Source of the DNA: Streptomyces sp. Ru62
GTDB lineage: Bacteria > Actinomycetota > Actinomycetes > Streptomycetales > Streptomycetaceae
Length of the DNA stretch: 64,000 nucleotides
Direction: 5' to 3'
NCBI RefSeq assembly: GCF_002920615.1
Contig: NZ_PQSU01000040.1
Span: forward strand, 1 to 64,000
The notes under the pieces: generated by a model
What the model was told of the DNA's origin: nothing
Databases searched by the model: none
Seen by the model: the letters and a program-made list of their open reading frames with translations, nothing else
In this document: positions 25,707 through 32,943 of the stretch, piece after piece
How the letters are laid out: every line of letters starts with the position of its first letter
Numbering within the stretch: position 1 is the first letter of the stretch
Translations under genes and position numbers: made by a program

Positions 25707-26309
25707 ATGACACGGACACCTCCCACGACGGTCACCCGGGTACGGCTGTGGCGGTGGCGGCGCAACCCGCTACGGCGGCACAGCGATGTCGTCGAGGCCT
25801 GGATCGTCCTCGCCGGCTGGGTGCTTGCCCTGGTCGTCGGGGTCTTCGCGGGCCTGTGGGCGGCCCAGGCCTCCGAGTCCGCGTTCACGGCGCGGCTGGC
25901 CCAGGTGCACCCGGTGTCCGCGGTGCTCACCGACGACGCGGCACGGACCCCCGCCGCGGGCAGCGGCTACGACGACGGACGGGTCTGGGCCGCCGTGCGC
26001 TGGACGGACCCCGACGGATCCGCGCACACCGACCGGGCGAAGGTCTTCCCGGGCGCCCCCGCCGGAACCCGGGTCACCGTGTGGACGAACCAGGCGGACC
26101 GGATCGTGCCCGCCCCCATCACCGGAACGGCGGCCGACCTGCAGTCGGCGCTCACCGGCGTCCTCGTCGCCCCGGCGGCCGGCGCGCTGGTCTGGGGGGC
26201 GGGACGGCTGGTCCGGGCACGGCTCATCCGGCGGCGCCTGGCCGAGTGGGACGAGGAGTGGAGGCAGATCGGACCCCGGTGGGGAAACCTCAGCGGAGGG
26301 CGGGGCTGA
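25707..26309 (+). CDS. Rv1733c-family membrane protein
   Basis: The 200-aa product starts near MTRTPPTTVTRVRLWRWRRN; the basic RLWRWRRNPLRRHSDVVEAW motif is the hallmark of this actinobacterial family. A membrane helix follows (IVLAGWVLALVVGVFAGLWA), then an extracytoplasmic domain with VHPVSAVLTDDA and DRAKVFPGAPAGTRVTVW, a second helix (GVLVAPAAGALVWGAG) and a basic C-terminus. GGAGGAG at 25691 decides for the ATG at 25707 rather than the in-frame ATG at 25620. In mycobacteria a homologue is in the dormancy regulon; function is unknown. Confidence 0.82.
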   Translation: MTRTPPTTVTRVRLWRWRRNPLRRHSDVVEAWIVLAGWVLALVVGVFAGLWAAQASESAFTARLAQVHPVSAVLTDDAARTPAAGSGYDDGRVWAAVRWTDPDGSAHTDRAKVFPGAPAGTRVTVWTNQADRIVPAPITGTAADLQSALTGVLVAPAAGALVWGAGRLVRARLIRRRLAEWDEEWRQIGPRWGNLSGGRG

Positions 26310-26482
26310 CGGGCCCGCGACCGGCGCGCGCCCCTTGCACCTACCGCGGAGGTTGTACACCGGTCCGGCCCTACCACGGCCGTTGGAGCCGGGCGTCAAC
26401 TCCCGGGTTGGCGACGTGCGCACCCCCCGGCACGTAGCTTGTGTGCCGTGCCGAGAGGCACTCGTCAACCAGGGGGAAACAC

Positions 26483-26932
26483 ATGCGGACGAACATCTTC
26501 ACCAGGACCCTCCTCGCCACCGCGACCACGGTGGCGCTGGCCGCGGGCAGCCTCGCCGCCGCGGGCACCAGCTTCGCGGCACCCGCGACGGCCCACCCGG
26601 CGGCGGCCACCGAGGCCGTCACCCCGCAGGCGGTGAACAACCTCGGCCTGAACGCCTCCGAGGCGAAGAAGGTCCAGCGCTGGCTGAAGACGTACTGGAA
26701 CTACCGGAACTCCATCGACGGCAAGCTCGGCACCAACAGCTGGAAGGCCTTCCAGCGCTGCCTGAAGAAGTACTGGGGCTACACCGGCCCGATCGACGGC
26801 ATCGTCGGCAAGGGCACGATCAAGGCGCTCCAGCGGCTCCTGAAGGACAGCTACGGCTACCGGGGCCCCATCGACGGCATCGCCGGCTCCGGCACCAAGG
26901 CCGCGTTCAAGCGGTTCGCCAACGCGCACTGA
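26483..26932 (+). CDS. Secreted peptidoglycan-binding-like repeat protein
   Basis: The 149-aa product has a clear signal peptide (MRTNIFTR start, hydrophobic 9-30, SFAAPA cleavage). It then has three copies of a unit of about 40 residues: WLKTYWNYRNSIDGKLGTNS, CLKKYWGYTGPIDGIVGKGT and LLKDSYGYRGPIDGIAGSGT, each followed by xxAFxR or xALQR. This is the PG_binding_1 pattern (IDGxxGxxTxxAxxR). The first unit lacks the Gly-Pro. Start at 26483 behind AGGGGG. No catalytic domain, so it probably binds cell wall or forms an inhibitor-like small wall protein. Confidence 0.82.
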   Translation: MRTNIFTRTLLATATTVALAAGSLAAAGTSFAAPATAHPAAATEAVTPQAVNNLGLNASEAKKVQRWLKTYWNYRNSIDGKLGTNSWKAFQRCLKKYWGYTGPIDGIVGKGTIKALQRLLKDSYGYRGPIDGIAGSGTKAAFKRFANAH

Positions 26933-26959
26933 GCCCCGGCACGTCGGCCCGCCCGCACA

Positions 26960-26986
26960 CCCTCCGTCCCGTTGCCGGGCGGAGGG
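26960..26986 (+). terminator. Terminator hairpin after the repeat protein gene
   Basis: CCCTCCGTCC (26960-26969) pairs with GGGCGGAGGG (26977-26986), with one G-U pair and a 7-nt loop, 28 bp after the stop codon. No T-tract. Confidence 0.65.
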
Positions 26987-27070
26987 CACCGGGCGGGGCA
27001 GGACCCGGGAGGACGGGGCCGACGGGTGAACCGGGGGCGTGATCACGCTTCGTGGGGTTACCCGGCGGAC

Positions 27071-28135
27071 ATGGCGAAGCTGCACGTACCACGGCTGCAC
27101 CACAGGCAGGCCGACGACGAGACCCCGGCGACACGCATCCCCACGCCGGACGAGGCCGGACCCGGCGAGGACGTCGAGCGGCGGGCGCCGGACACCCCCG
27201 TCAAGCTGCCCCGGCGCGCATGGCCGGCGGTGTTCAAGGGCGCGCTGCGCGAGTTCCGCGACGACGAGCTCACCGACCGGGCCGCGGCGCTCACCTACTA
27301 TTCCGTCCTGTCCCTGTTCCCGGCCCTGCTGGTGCTGGTGTCCCTGCTGGCCGTCGCCGGCCGGTCGGTCACGGACAAGGTCCTGGCCAACCTGCGGAAC
27401 CTCGCCCCCGGCCCCGCCCGCGACATCATCACCCGGGCGGTGGAACAGCTCCAGAACGGCGCCGGAACCGGCTCCCTCGTCGCCATCCTCGGCCTCGTGC
27501 TGGCCGTGTGGTCGGCCTCCGGCTACGTGGCCGCGTTCATCCGCGCCGCCAACGCCGTCTACGACATGCCCGAGGGCCGCCCGGTCTGGAAACTCCTCCC
27601 GGTGCGCGTCGGGGTCACCATCGTCCTGATGGTCCTCGCCGTGGCCAGCGCGCTCATCGTGGTCTTCACCGGCGGACTGGCCCGCCGGGCCGGGGACGCG
27701 CTGGGGCTCGGCGACACGGCGCTGACCGCGTGGGCCATCGCCAAATGGCCCGTGCTGGTCCTGCTCGTCACCGTGATGATCGCCATCCTGTACTGGGCGA
27801 CCCCGAACGCCAAGGTCAAAGGGTTCCGGTGGATCACCCCCGGCAGCGTCCTCGCCCTGCTGATCTGGATGGCCGCCTCGACCGGATTCGCGTTCTACGT
27901 CGCCAACTTCGCCTCCTACAACAAGACCTACGGCACCATGGCCGGCGTCATCGTCTTCCTGGTCTGGCTGTGGATCACCAACCTGGCCGTCCTGCTGGGG
28001 CTGGAGTTCGACGCGGAGACCGTGCGGCAGCGCGCCATCGCCGGTGGGCATCCGCCCCGGGCCGTGCCGTACACCCAGCCCCGCGACACCAGGAAGTGGG
28101 ACGAGGAGGACGTACGCCGCCTGGACGAGACCTGA
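27071..28135 (+). CDS. YihY/BrkB family inner-membrane protein
   Basis: The 354-aa product has a charged cytoplasmic head (residues 1-70), then the family motif DRAAALTYYSVLSLFPALLV near residue 77 and five further membrane segments, ending with YNKTYGTMAGVIVFLVWLWI and NLAVLLGLEFDAE. This is the virulence factor BrkB/YihY family, a membrane protein of unknown activity. Start at the ATG at 27071; the leader lacks a strong Shine-Dalgarno. Convergent with the SDR gene downstream, 22 bp apart. Confidence 0.88.
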   Translation: MAKLHVPRLHHRQADDETPATRIPTPDEAGPGEDVERRAPDTPVKLPRRAWPAVFKGALREFRDDELTDRAAALTYYSVLSLFPALLVLVSLLAVAGRSVTDKVLANLRNLAPGPARDIITRAVEQLQNGAGTGSLVAILGLVLAVWSASGYVAAFIRAANAVYDMPEGRPVWKLLPVRVGVTIVLMVLAVASALIVVFTGGLARRAGDALGLGDTALTAWAIAKWPVLVLLVTVMIAILYWATPNAKVKGFRWITPGSVLALLIWMAASTGFAFYVANFASYNKTYGTMAGVIVFLVWLWITNLAVLLGLEFDAETVRQRAIAGGHPPRAVPYTQPRDTRKWDEEDVRRLDET

Positions 28136-28157
28136 CGTCCCCGCCCTCCCCGCTCCG

Positions 28158-28907
28158 TCACGCGGCGTATCCGCCGTCCACCGAGAACTCCGCGCCCGTC
28201 ACGTACGCCGCCTGCGGCCCCGCCAGGAACGCCACCATGGACGCGACCTCCTCGGCCGTACCGAACCGGCCGAGGGCGGTCGCGGCCGCCTGACCGGCCG
28301 CGTACGGGCCGTCCGCGGGGTTCATGTCCGTGTCCGTCGGCCCCGGATGCACGACGTTCGCCGTGATCCCGCGTCCGGCCAGCTCCCGCGCGAGAGCCTT
28401 CGTCAGCCCCACCACGGCCGACTTGCTCATCGCGTACAGCGTGGCCCCCGGCCCCGGCACCCGCGCGGTGACACAACTGCCGACCGTGATGATCCGCCCG
28501 CCGGCGGCCATCACCGCGGCGGCCGACCGCGCGGCCAGGAACACCCCGCGCACGTTCACCGCGAGGAGCCGGTCGACGTCGGCGAGGGACAGGCTCTCCA
28601 GCGGCCCCATCATCCCCACGGCCGCGTTGTCCACCAGCACGTCCAGCCCGCCCAGTTCCTCCGCCGCGCGCCGCACCGCGTCCGCCGCCTCCGCCGCGTC
28701 CGCCGAGTCCGCGCGCAGGGCCACCGCCCGCCGCCCCAGCGCCTCGATGTCCCGCACGACCTCCTCGGCCGCGTCCTTGCCCCGCACATAGGTCACGGCC
28801 ACGTCCGCGCCCTCCCGCGCCAGTCGCCGTGCCGTCGCCGCGCCGATGCCCCGGCTGCCACCGGTGACCAGTGCCGTCCTGCCCCGCAGATCCGCTTCTG
28901 AAGTCAT
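28158..28907 (-). CDS. Short-chain dehydrogenase/reductase (FabG-like)
   Basis: The 249-aa classical SDR has the cofactor motif TGGSRGIG (residues 15-22), NNAG-equivalent DNAA (93-96), catalytic Ser144, Tyr158 and Lys162 (LYAMSK), and PGPTDTDM. It ends FSVDGGYAA. The residue after the second strand of the Rossmann fold (TYVRGKD) suggests NADPH. The substrate is unknown. It stands alone between convergent YihY and divergent CPBP genes. Confidence 0.9.
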   Translation of the reverse strand: MTSEADLRGRTALVTGGSRGIGAATARRLAREGADVAVTYVRGKDAAEEVVRDIEALGRRAVALRADSADAAEAADAVRRAAEELGGLDVLVDNAAVGMMGPLESLSLADVDRLLAVNVRGVFLAARSAAAVMAAGGRIITVGSCVTARVPGPGATLYAMSKSAVVGLTKALARELAGRGITANVVHPGPTDTDMNPADGPYAAGQAAATALGRFGTAEEVASMVAFLAGPQAAYVTGAEFSVDGGYAA

Positions 28908-29035
28908 GGGTCCATCCCAGCCGACGGCCAGGGGGAGCACCGGCGGCGAACGGACACCGACCTCGGCGGGGCGGCGGAACCCGGTCCTGCCGCGAGCCGA
29001 TGGCGCGTCCCGCCGTCTTTGGGCAGGCTGACGCC

Positions 29036-30250
29036 ATGACACAGCCACAGCCACTGCTGCTGCCCCATGCACGGTCACCGTTCACCGAGCAGCTCGCCTA
29101 CCACCGTCTCGCCCGCCTCTCACCGCGCTACCGGTGGTGGCGCCCCCTCCTCGGGACCCTGGTCGTGGCCGTGGCATACATGATCACGGTGGTGGTCCTC
29201 ATGCTCCTCCTCGCGGCCCTGGGCTCGGGCATGGGCTACCCCCAGGACGACGACGGCTGGCCGGAGTTCGGTCCCGTCTCCGGCACCGCCGTCGACCTCC
29301 TCTGCATCGCGGTCGGCATACCCGTCGTGCTGCTGGTCGTGCGCTGGATCGGACGGCGCCCGGCCGGCACGGTGTCCTCCGTGACCGGCCGGCTGAGATG
29401 GCGCTGGCTGCTGCTGTGCGTGCTGACCGCCCTACCGGTCGTGGCCCTCGCGATGGGCTGCACGTTCCTGCTCCCCGCGGACGGCGAGCCGGAGAGCCAG
29501 TGGGTGGGATGGCCGGCCTTCGGACGGGCCCTCGCCGTGCTGGTGCTGCTGGTGCCGGTGCAGGCCGCCGCCGAGGAGTACGTGTTCCGCGGCTGGCTGA
29601 CGCAGACCGCCGGGGCGTTCCTGCGCTCGCCGTGGGCAGCGCTCCTGCCCCAGGCGGTCCTGTTCGCCTCCGCCCACGGCTGGGGCACGGTCTGGGGCTT
29701 CGCCGACCTCGTGGTGTTCGGCGTGGCCGCGGGCTGGCTGACCTGGCGCACCGGCGGACTGGAGGCGTCCATCGCCCTGCACACCGTCAACAACCTTCTG
29801 GCCTTCGGCGTCTCGGCCGCCGTCGTGGACGGGCTCACCAGCGACGAGACCGCCGCCGACGCGAGTTGGCAGCTCGTCGTGTTCGACGTGCTGAGCATCG
29901 CGCTGTACACGGCGGCCGTGGCCTGGTGGCTGCGCCGCCGCCCACTGGACCGCACGGCTGCGGCCCCACAGCCACCGGCGCCCCTGCCGGGCTATCCGTA
30001 CGGTGTTCCGGTCCCGCAGCAGTGGGCGGGGCAGCCGGGGTGGGGTCCGGGGGCGACGGGTGCTCCGCCGTGGGCGGGTGCGGTCGGTGCCGGGCCGTGG
30101 GCCGGTCAGGCCGGACCCGGTGCGGACGTTCCCCTGACGGCGCCGGACGGGGCCGTCCCACCATCACCCACGGCCGGCCGACCGGAGACCGGCACGGCCC
30201 TCCCGCCCGTGTCTCCGGACGCCGGGGGAGACGGCACGGACCGTACGTAG
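29036..30250 (+). CDS. CPBP-family intramembrane metalloprotease
   Basis: The 404-aa product has about seven membrane helices. It carries the CPBP/Abi motifs AAAEEYVFRGWL (EExxxR, about residue 181), FASAHGWGTVWG and ALHTVNNLLAFG, which supply the metal-binding Glu and His residues. The last 85 residues are a cytoplasmic Pro/Gly/Ala-rich tail (YPYGVPVPQQWAGQ and repeated GAxPWAG). Family members process prenylated proteins or bacteriocin-related targets. The target here is unknown. Divergent from the SDR gene. Confidence 0.87.
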   Translation: MTQPQPLLLPHARSPFTEQLAYHRLARLSPRYRWWRPLLGTLVVAVAYMITVVVLMLLLAALGSGMGYPQDDDGWPEFGPVSGTAVDLLCIAVGIPVVLLVVRWIGRRPAGTVSSVTGRLRWRWLLLCVLTALPVVALAMGCTFLLPADGEPESQWVGWPAFGRALAVLVLLVPVQAAAEEYVFRGWLTQTAGAFLRSPWAALLPQAVLFASAHGWGTVWGFADLVVFGVAAGWLTWRTGGLEASIALHTVNNLLAFGVSAAVVDGLTSDETAADASWQLVVFDVLSIALYTAAVAWWLRRRPLDRTAAAPQPPAPLPGYPYGVPVPQQWAGQPGWGPGATGAPPWAGAVGAGPWAGQAGPGADVPLTAPDGAVPPSPTAGRPETGTALPPVSPDAGGDGTDRT

Positions 30251-30294
30251 GCCGCGGCGGGTTCGGGCGTCCGGGCGATCCCCGCTGGGTCTCG

Positions 30295-30334
30295 TCGGTG
30301 GGGCACTGGTCCCAGGTCGGTGGTGCACTGGTCC
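30295..30334. repeat. Two 18-bp direct repeats in a convergent intergenic region
   Basis: TCGGTGGGGCACTGGTCC (30295-30312) and TCGGTGGTGCACTGGTCC (30317-30334) differ by one base and are 22 bp apart. They lie in the 175 bp between the convergent CPBP and regulator genes. That gap otherwise holds no gene I can support. Confidence 0.7.
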
Positions 30335-30425
30335 TAGAACGGTACGGCGAGACGCGGGTCATGGGCCTTCTGCCGGGGGCCGGTCAGGTCGCGGTCGGGC
30401 CAGGGTGTCTCCGGCTCCGCTCCTC

Positions 30426-32330
30426 TCAAGGCTCCTCGTCTTCGGCGAGGCCGGCGGCCAGGGCGGCCAGCGGGAAGTCCCTGCGGCTCGCCGCGCGTGC
30501 GGCGACGAGGGCCAGGGCGGAGGGCAGTCGGCCGCACCGGCGGACGATCTCCGTCACGGCCTCCGGCTCGGCGGCCGACCGAGCGGCACCGATCCGCCGG
30601 GTGAGCAGGTCATGGGCGTCCGCCTCGGAGGGCAGACCCAGATGCAGCGTACGGAGGCCGGCGGCGGCCTGCTCCCAGGGCCCGGACAGGCCGAGGCGTC
30701 CTGCCGGCCCGGCCGGGTCGCTCACCGCGGTCCCGGCCGGGTCGGCGGGCTTGATCGACTCGGCGGGCGCGATGGCCACGGCGGGCGTGGCCGGTCGGGT
30801 AACCCCGGCGGGTGCGGCCAGTGGGCTGGGTCCGGTCGCCACGGCGGGTTCGGCGAACGCGGCCGACCCGATGGCCCCGGTCATACCGGTCTCCCCGGTC
30901 CTCGCGGCAGGTGCGGTCGGCCCGCTGACTTCGGTGGCCCCGGCGGTCGCGGGCACCGCGCCCGGTCCGATCGACCCGCCCCGGCTCGTGACCACCGTCA
31001 GGCAGCCCGGCACCTCGGGCAGCAGCGGAAGGATCTGCCGGAGGCAGGCGGCGTCGTCCAGCAGGACCAGCAGTCGGCGTCCCGTCAGTGCACCGCGGTA
31101 CCGCGCGGTGAGGGCGGCCGCGCTCGCGGGCATGTCCCGCGCGGGCACGCCGAGGGCCCCGAGCAGCCGGCGCAGTGCCTCGGCCGGCTCCAAGGCGGCC
31201 CGGCCGGGGGCCGATCCGCCCAGCTCCAGGTGGAGCTGGCCATCCGGAAAGCGGTCGGCGACCCGGTGCGCCCAGTGGACCGCCAGTGCGGTCTTGCCGA
31301 CACCGGCCGGACCACTGATGAGCACGGCCGACGCAGGGCGGCCACCGGTCGACGGGGCCGGCGCCACCCGTGGCGCCCTCACAACCTTCCCGTCCAACAG
31401 CGTGTCCAGCGCGGCCAGTTCCCGCTGGCGTCCCGTGAAGACAGGCAGGCCCGGTGGGAGTTGGGCCGGGCGGATGCAGGGGCGTGCGGGGGCCGGTGGG
31501 CCGGTGGGGAGCCGGTGCTTCGTGGGGCGTATCTGCCGGCGCAGGACGCGGGCGTGGGCCGCCGCCAGTTCGGCGCCGGGAGCGACCCCCAGCTGTTCGG
31601 CGAGGTGGCGGCGGGTGTCCTCGTAGGTGGCCAGCGCCTCCGCCTGGAGGCCGCACGCCGCAAGGGACAGGATCAGACGGGCCAGCAGCGGCTCGTCGAG
31701 CGGGTTGAGCGCGGCGGCCCGGCGCACGCTCGGCAGCACCTGGTCCGCGCGCCCGCACAGCAGCGCGGCGTCCGCCGCCATCCGCGCCGTGCGGAGGATC
31801 TCCTGGTCCACGGCCGCGAAGTGCGGATGCGTGCGCACCGGCCCCGGCAGGTCGGCCGCCACCGGCCCGCGCCACATTCGCAGGGCCCCGGCGAAGTGCC
31901 GTACCGCCTGCTCGGGGCGCGCGGTGGCGGCTGCCCGCATGCCCCGCCGGCTGAAGGCGCGGAAGCGCGGCAGGTCGGCCTCGTCGGCCGTCGCCTCCAG
32001 CAGATAGCCGCCGGTACGGCCCAGCAGGCGCCGCCCGGGTGCGCGCGGGGGCAGCCCGGGCTCCAGCAGTCTGCGCAGCGCGCCGACGTGGCGCCGTACG
32101 GCGTTCGTCGCGTTGGCGGGCGGCCGGCCGGGCCAGAGGACGTCGACGATCGTGCTCATCCGCACGGGCCGGCCCGGCCACACCAGGAGCACGCCGAGCA
32201 GGGCCCGTGCCTGCGGGTACCCGAGATCCAGCTCGCTCCCCGCGCGCAGCACCCGCAGCGGGCCGAGCACCCCGAACCGCAGCACCTCGGACCGCGCCGC
32301 GTCACCGGGCCCGTCTGGCACGCGCTCCAC
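30426..32330 (-). CDS. AfsR/SARP-like regulator with BTAD and NB-ARC domains, no TPR tail
   Basis: The 634-aa product has an OmpR-type winged helix (about residues 17-110, LRFGVLGPLRV, ARALLGVLLVWPG), a bacterial transcriptional activation domain (about 112-262), and an NTPase domain with P-loop ISGPAGVGKTALAVHWAH (about 338) and Walker B RRLLVLLDDA. After VVTSRGGS it carries about 100 residues of Ala/Pro/Thr-rich sequence not present in its neighbour. It ends shortly after LALVAARAA, so the long TPR half of AfsR is missing. GTG start at 32330, 12 bp after the kinase gene. Confidence 0.88.
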   Translation of the reverse strand: MERVPDGPGDAARSEVLRFGVLGPLRVLRAGSELDLGYPQARALLGVLLVWPGRPVRMSTIVDVLWPGRPPANATNAVRRHVGALRRLLEPGLPPRAPGRRLLGRTGGYLLEATADEADLPRFRAFSRRGMRAAATARPEQAVRHFAGALRMWRGPVAADLPGPVRTHPHFAAVDQEILRTARMAADAALLCGRADQVLPSVRRAAALNPLDEPLLARLILSLAACGLQAEALATYEDTRRHLAEQLGVAPGAELAAAHARVLRRQIRPTKHRLPTGPPAPARPCIRPAQLPPGLPVFTGRQRELAALDTLLDGKVVRAPRVAPAPSTGGRPASAVLISGPAGVGKTALAVHWAHRVADRFPDGQLHLELGGSAPGRAALEPAEALRRLLGALGVPARDMPASAAALTARYRGALTGRRLLVLLDDAACLRQILPLLPEVPGCLTVVTSRGGSIGPGAVPATAGATEVSGPTAPAARTGETGMTGAIGSAAFAEPAVATGPSPLAAPAGVTRPATPAVAIAPAESIKPADPAGTAVSDPAGPAGRLGLSGPWEQAAAGLRTLHLGLPSEADAHDLLTRRIGAARSAAEPEAVTEIVRRCGRLPSALALVAARAASRRDFPLAALAAGLAEDEEP

Positions 32331-32342
32331 CTCGTCCGCCGG

Positions 32343-32876
32343 TCAGCGGACGCGGGCCGCGATGGTCCGCGCGCACATCAGGGACTCGGTGTGGGTGGTG
32401 TCCACCTCCAGGTCGTACGACACCCCGTCGTGCACCACGTCGGCCTGGGCCGCCGCCATCCCCTGGGGCCTGTCTCCCCGCGCGATCTCCCGTGCCGCGG
32501 CGACCTCGGCGTCGCACCGCACCCCCACCCACAGGACGTCCAGTCCGGCGAGGGCCGTCCGCCACCGCTGCTGGGAGGCCGCTCCGCCGAGGAAGACGTC
32601 GTCGACGACGATCCTGGCGCCTGCGCGGGCCGTCGCCGCGACGCCCTCCATCCAGGCCGCCTCCAGCGCCCGGAAACCCGCACCCACCTGCACCCCGCCG
32701 TCCTCGGCGAACTCGATCCCGCCGTCCGTCCCTCGCAGTTCCGGGGGCAGCGCGTCGACCAGGGAGTCGATGCCGAACACCAGCCAGGGATCGGGCAGTA
32801 CGGCCTGCAGGCACCGCCCGATCCCGGACTTCCCCGCGCTGGAACCACCGTTGAGAAGGATCACCTGAGTCGTCAC
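32343..32876 (-). CDS. Chloramphenicol 3-O-phosphotransferase-like kinase
   Basis: The 177-aa P-loop kinase begins [17 protein letters not shown] (Walker A GGSSAGKS), then [12 protein letters not shown], the catalytic-Asp region for CPT. It also has [11 protein letters not shown] and [20 protein letters not shown], with Asp and Arg residues typical of the family. Streptomyces venezuelae CPT phosphorylates chloramphenicol. Many homologues have no tested substrate, so drug resistance should not be assumed. GTG start at 32876. It lies between two AfsR-like regulator genes in the same direction, a possible three-gene operon. Confidence 0.85.
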   Translation of the reverse strand: MTTQVILLNGGSSAGKSGIGRCLQAVLPDPWLVFGIDSLVDALPPELRGTDGGIEFAEDGGVQVGAGFRALEAAWMEGVAATARAGARIVVDDVFLGGAASQQRWRTALAGLDVLWVGVRCDAEVAAAREIARGDRPQGMAAAQADVVHDGVSYDLEVDTTHTESLMCARTIAARVR

Positions 32877-32943
32877 CGTGCCACCCTACGGAGCCGTCCG
32901 GCCGGGCGGCCAACCCGTCCCGCGTCCCGGACCCCGTGTGCCG

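Noticed and set aside
32343-32876. Calling the CPT-like kinase a chloramphenicol resistance gene
   Set aside because: Family membership alone does not show the substrate; no chloramphenicol biosynthesis genes are nearby.
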